This document shows, one piece after another, positions 63,544 to 64,000 of a stretch of 64,000 nt of DNA. Location: the NCBI RefSeq assembly GCF_900091625.1, contig NZ_FMIC01000002.1, forward strand, positions 3,844,001 through 3,908,000, in the 5' to 3' direction. Source of the stretch: Micromonospora peucetia (GTDB taxonomy: Bacteria; Actinomycetota; Actinomycetes; Mycobacteriales; Micromonosporaceae). Position 1 is the first letter of the stretch; each line of letters starts with the position of its first letter. Under the pieces are notes generated by a model. It searched no databases. It was not told the origin of the DNA and worked only from the letters and a program-made list of their open reading frames with translations. The translations under genes and the position numbers were made by a program.

Positions 63544-64000
63544 AGCGTCAGATCCGCATCGTCGCGCGGGGGTAGGTCATCGCGGGCGATCTGCCCGTGC
63601 AGGAGTTCGACAGCCCGCGAACCGGTCACCAGGTGGCGCCGCCAGGCCTCCATGACCGCGTGCGAATAGCCGGGTGGGACGCGTACCGCGTCAAGATCGG
63701 GCTGTGGTGACCACCCCACCGCGTCCATGAATTCGGCGCGCGTGGGGCTGGCCTGGCTCAGCTTCCTGCGCGTCGTCACGTCGACCCAGCCTGCCTGCTC
63801 CGCCTGCCGTAGTGCGAGCGACCACGAAGTGCGGTAGCGGGCGGCCAATCCGATGAGCTCCTCACGGAGATTGCCGTTTCGGCTGCAACCCGCAAAGGCG
63901 GCGAGTGGCAGGAGGAGTTCGGCGGCGAAGGCGTTGATGAGGCCCTCGCGGTCCGCCCGGGACAGGTGCACCGCAAGGTCGCTGGAATACTCGTCGCCGA
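63540..64000 (-). CDS. ImmA/IrrE-type peptidase-like protein (partial)
   Basis: The frame is open from the stop at 63540 to the right edge with no start seen, so the N-terminus lies outside. The visible ~153 residues include INAFAAELLLPLAAF, typical of the segment after the HExxH site in ImmA/IrrE metallopeptidases, and a basic helical C-terminus. The HExxH motif itself would be upstream of the window. In this family the peptidase often carries a helix-turn-helix domain at its N-terminus. It is coupled to the PIN-like gene. Confidence 0.6.
   Translation of the reverse strand, partial: GDEYSSDLAVHLSRADREGLINAFAAELLLPLAAFAGCSRNGNLREELIGLAARYRTSWSLALRQAEQAGWVDVTTRRKLSQASPTRAEFMDAVGWSPQPDLDAVRVPPGYSHAVMEAWRRHLVTGSRAVELLHGQIARDDLPPRDDADLTL

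Overview
The window is a chromosomal segment from a very GC-rich actinomycete. The base composition, frequent GTG and TTG starts, Shine-Dalgarno spacing, an actinobacterial cytochrome bcc-aa3 set (qcrCAB, ctaC/E/F) and a PimB'-type mannosyltransferase all point to Actinobacteria. The protein sequences look most like the Micromonosporaceae (Micromonospora-like); this placement is recognition from memory, not a computed search. No rRNA, tRNA, CRISPR array, phage or transposase gene was seen.

Layout. 1-5.3 kb: one very long Pro/Ala/Ser/Thr-rich gene on the minus strand with a helical, TPR-like C-terminal part that runs off the left edge. 5.6-8.2 kb: a three-gene ABC exporter operon. 8.3-11.7 kb: a DUF3043-like membrane protein, murA and nadA on the minus strand. 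11.8-16.4 kb: glycerate kinase, erpA, adenosine kinase, then a cysteine desulfurase/TusA pair. 16.6-26 kb: respiratory genes ctaC-ctaF, trpD, a receiver protein, ctaG, ctaE and qcrCAB. 26-30.6 kb: a DUF4142 protein and a minus-strand run of Lrp-type sensor domain, nucleotidyltransferase, NUDIX hydrolase and a short Rel-type enzyme. 30.7-37.1 kb: a DnaQ/GIY-YIG nuclease, a NYN RNase-like protein, a tiny Cys-rich protein, an M48 protease and the PimB'-like transferase. 37.1-44.1 kb: a minus-strand signalling block (GGDEF-EAL protein, SAM methyltransferase, two-component pair, acyl-CoA ligase). 44.3-49.5 kb: a SRPBCC protein, a Cys-containing protein, ROK glucokinase, EEP hydrolase, and a monooxygenase coupled to an alpha/beta-fold protein. 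49.6-59.6 kb: OtsA, a membrane protein, a serine hydrolase, an acyltransferase, a large zinc-ribbon/cyclase/ATPase/TPR protein and a Crp/Fnr regulator. 59.8-64 kb: an exoribonuclease, a PPOX protein, a probable PPi-dependent phosphofructokinase, proC and a PIN/ImmA-like pair at the right edge.

Much of the backbone (glycerate kinase, ErpA, AdoK, CtaC/F, TrpD, CtaE, QcrCAB, DnaQ-GIY-YIG nuclease, PimB', FadD15-like ligase, SRPBCC, acyltransferase, exoribonuclease) follows, from memory, the Mycobacterium tuberculosis Rv2179c-Rv2205c block, with signalling and metabolic genes inserted.

The most unusual structure is a three-copy family of intergenic palindromes (12981-13051, 14952-15022, 54711-54794). 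All share the arm core GATCTTGCACTT/AAGTGCAAGATC, a 43-44 nt centre, a conserved second short stem, and C-rich left and G-rich right flanks. All sit 3' of plus-strand genes. The third copy lies inside the reading frame of an acyltransferase and appears to have replaced its natural end. Other points of note are several tandem repeats at gene ends, an alpha/beta hydrolase without its nucleophile serine, an EAL domain without the KxD aspartate, and a phosphofructokinase carrying the Asp104/Lys124 signature of the PPi-dependent enzymes.
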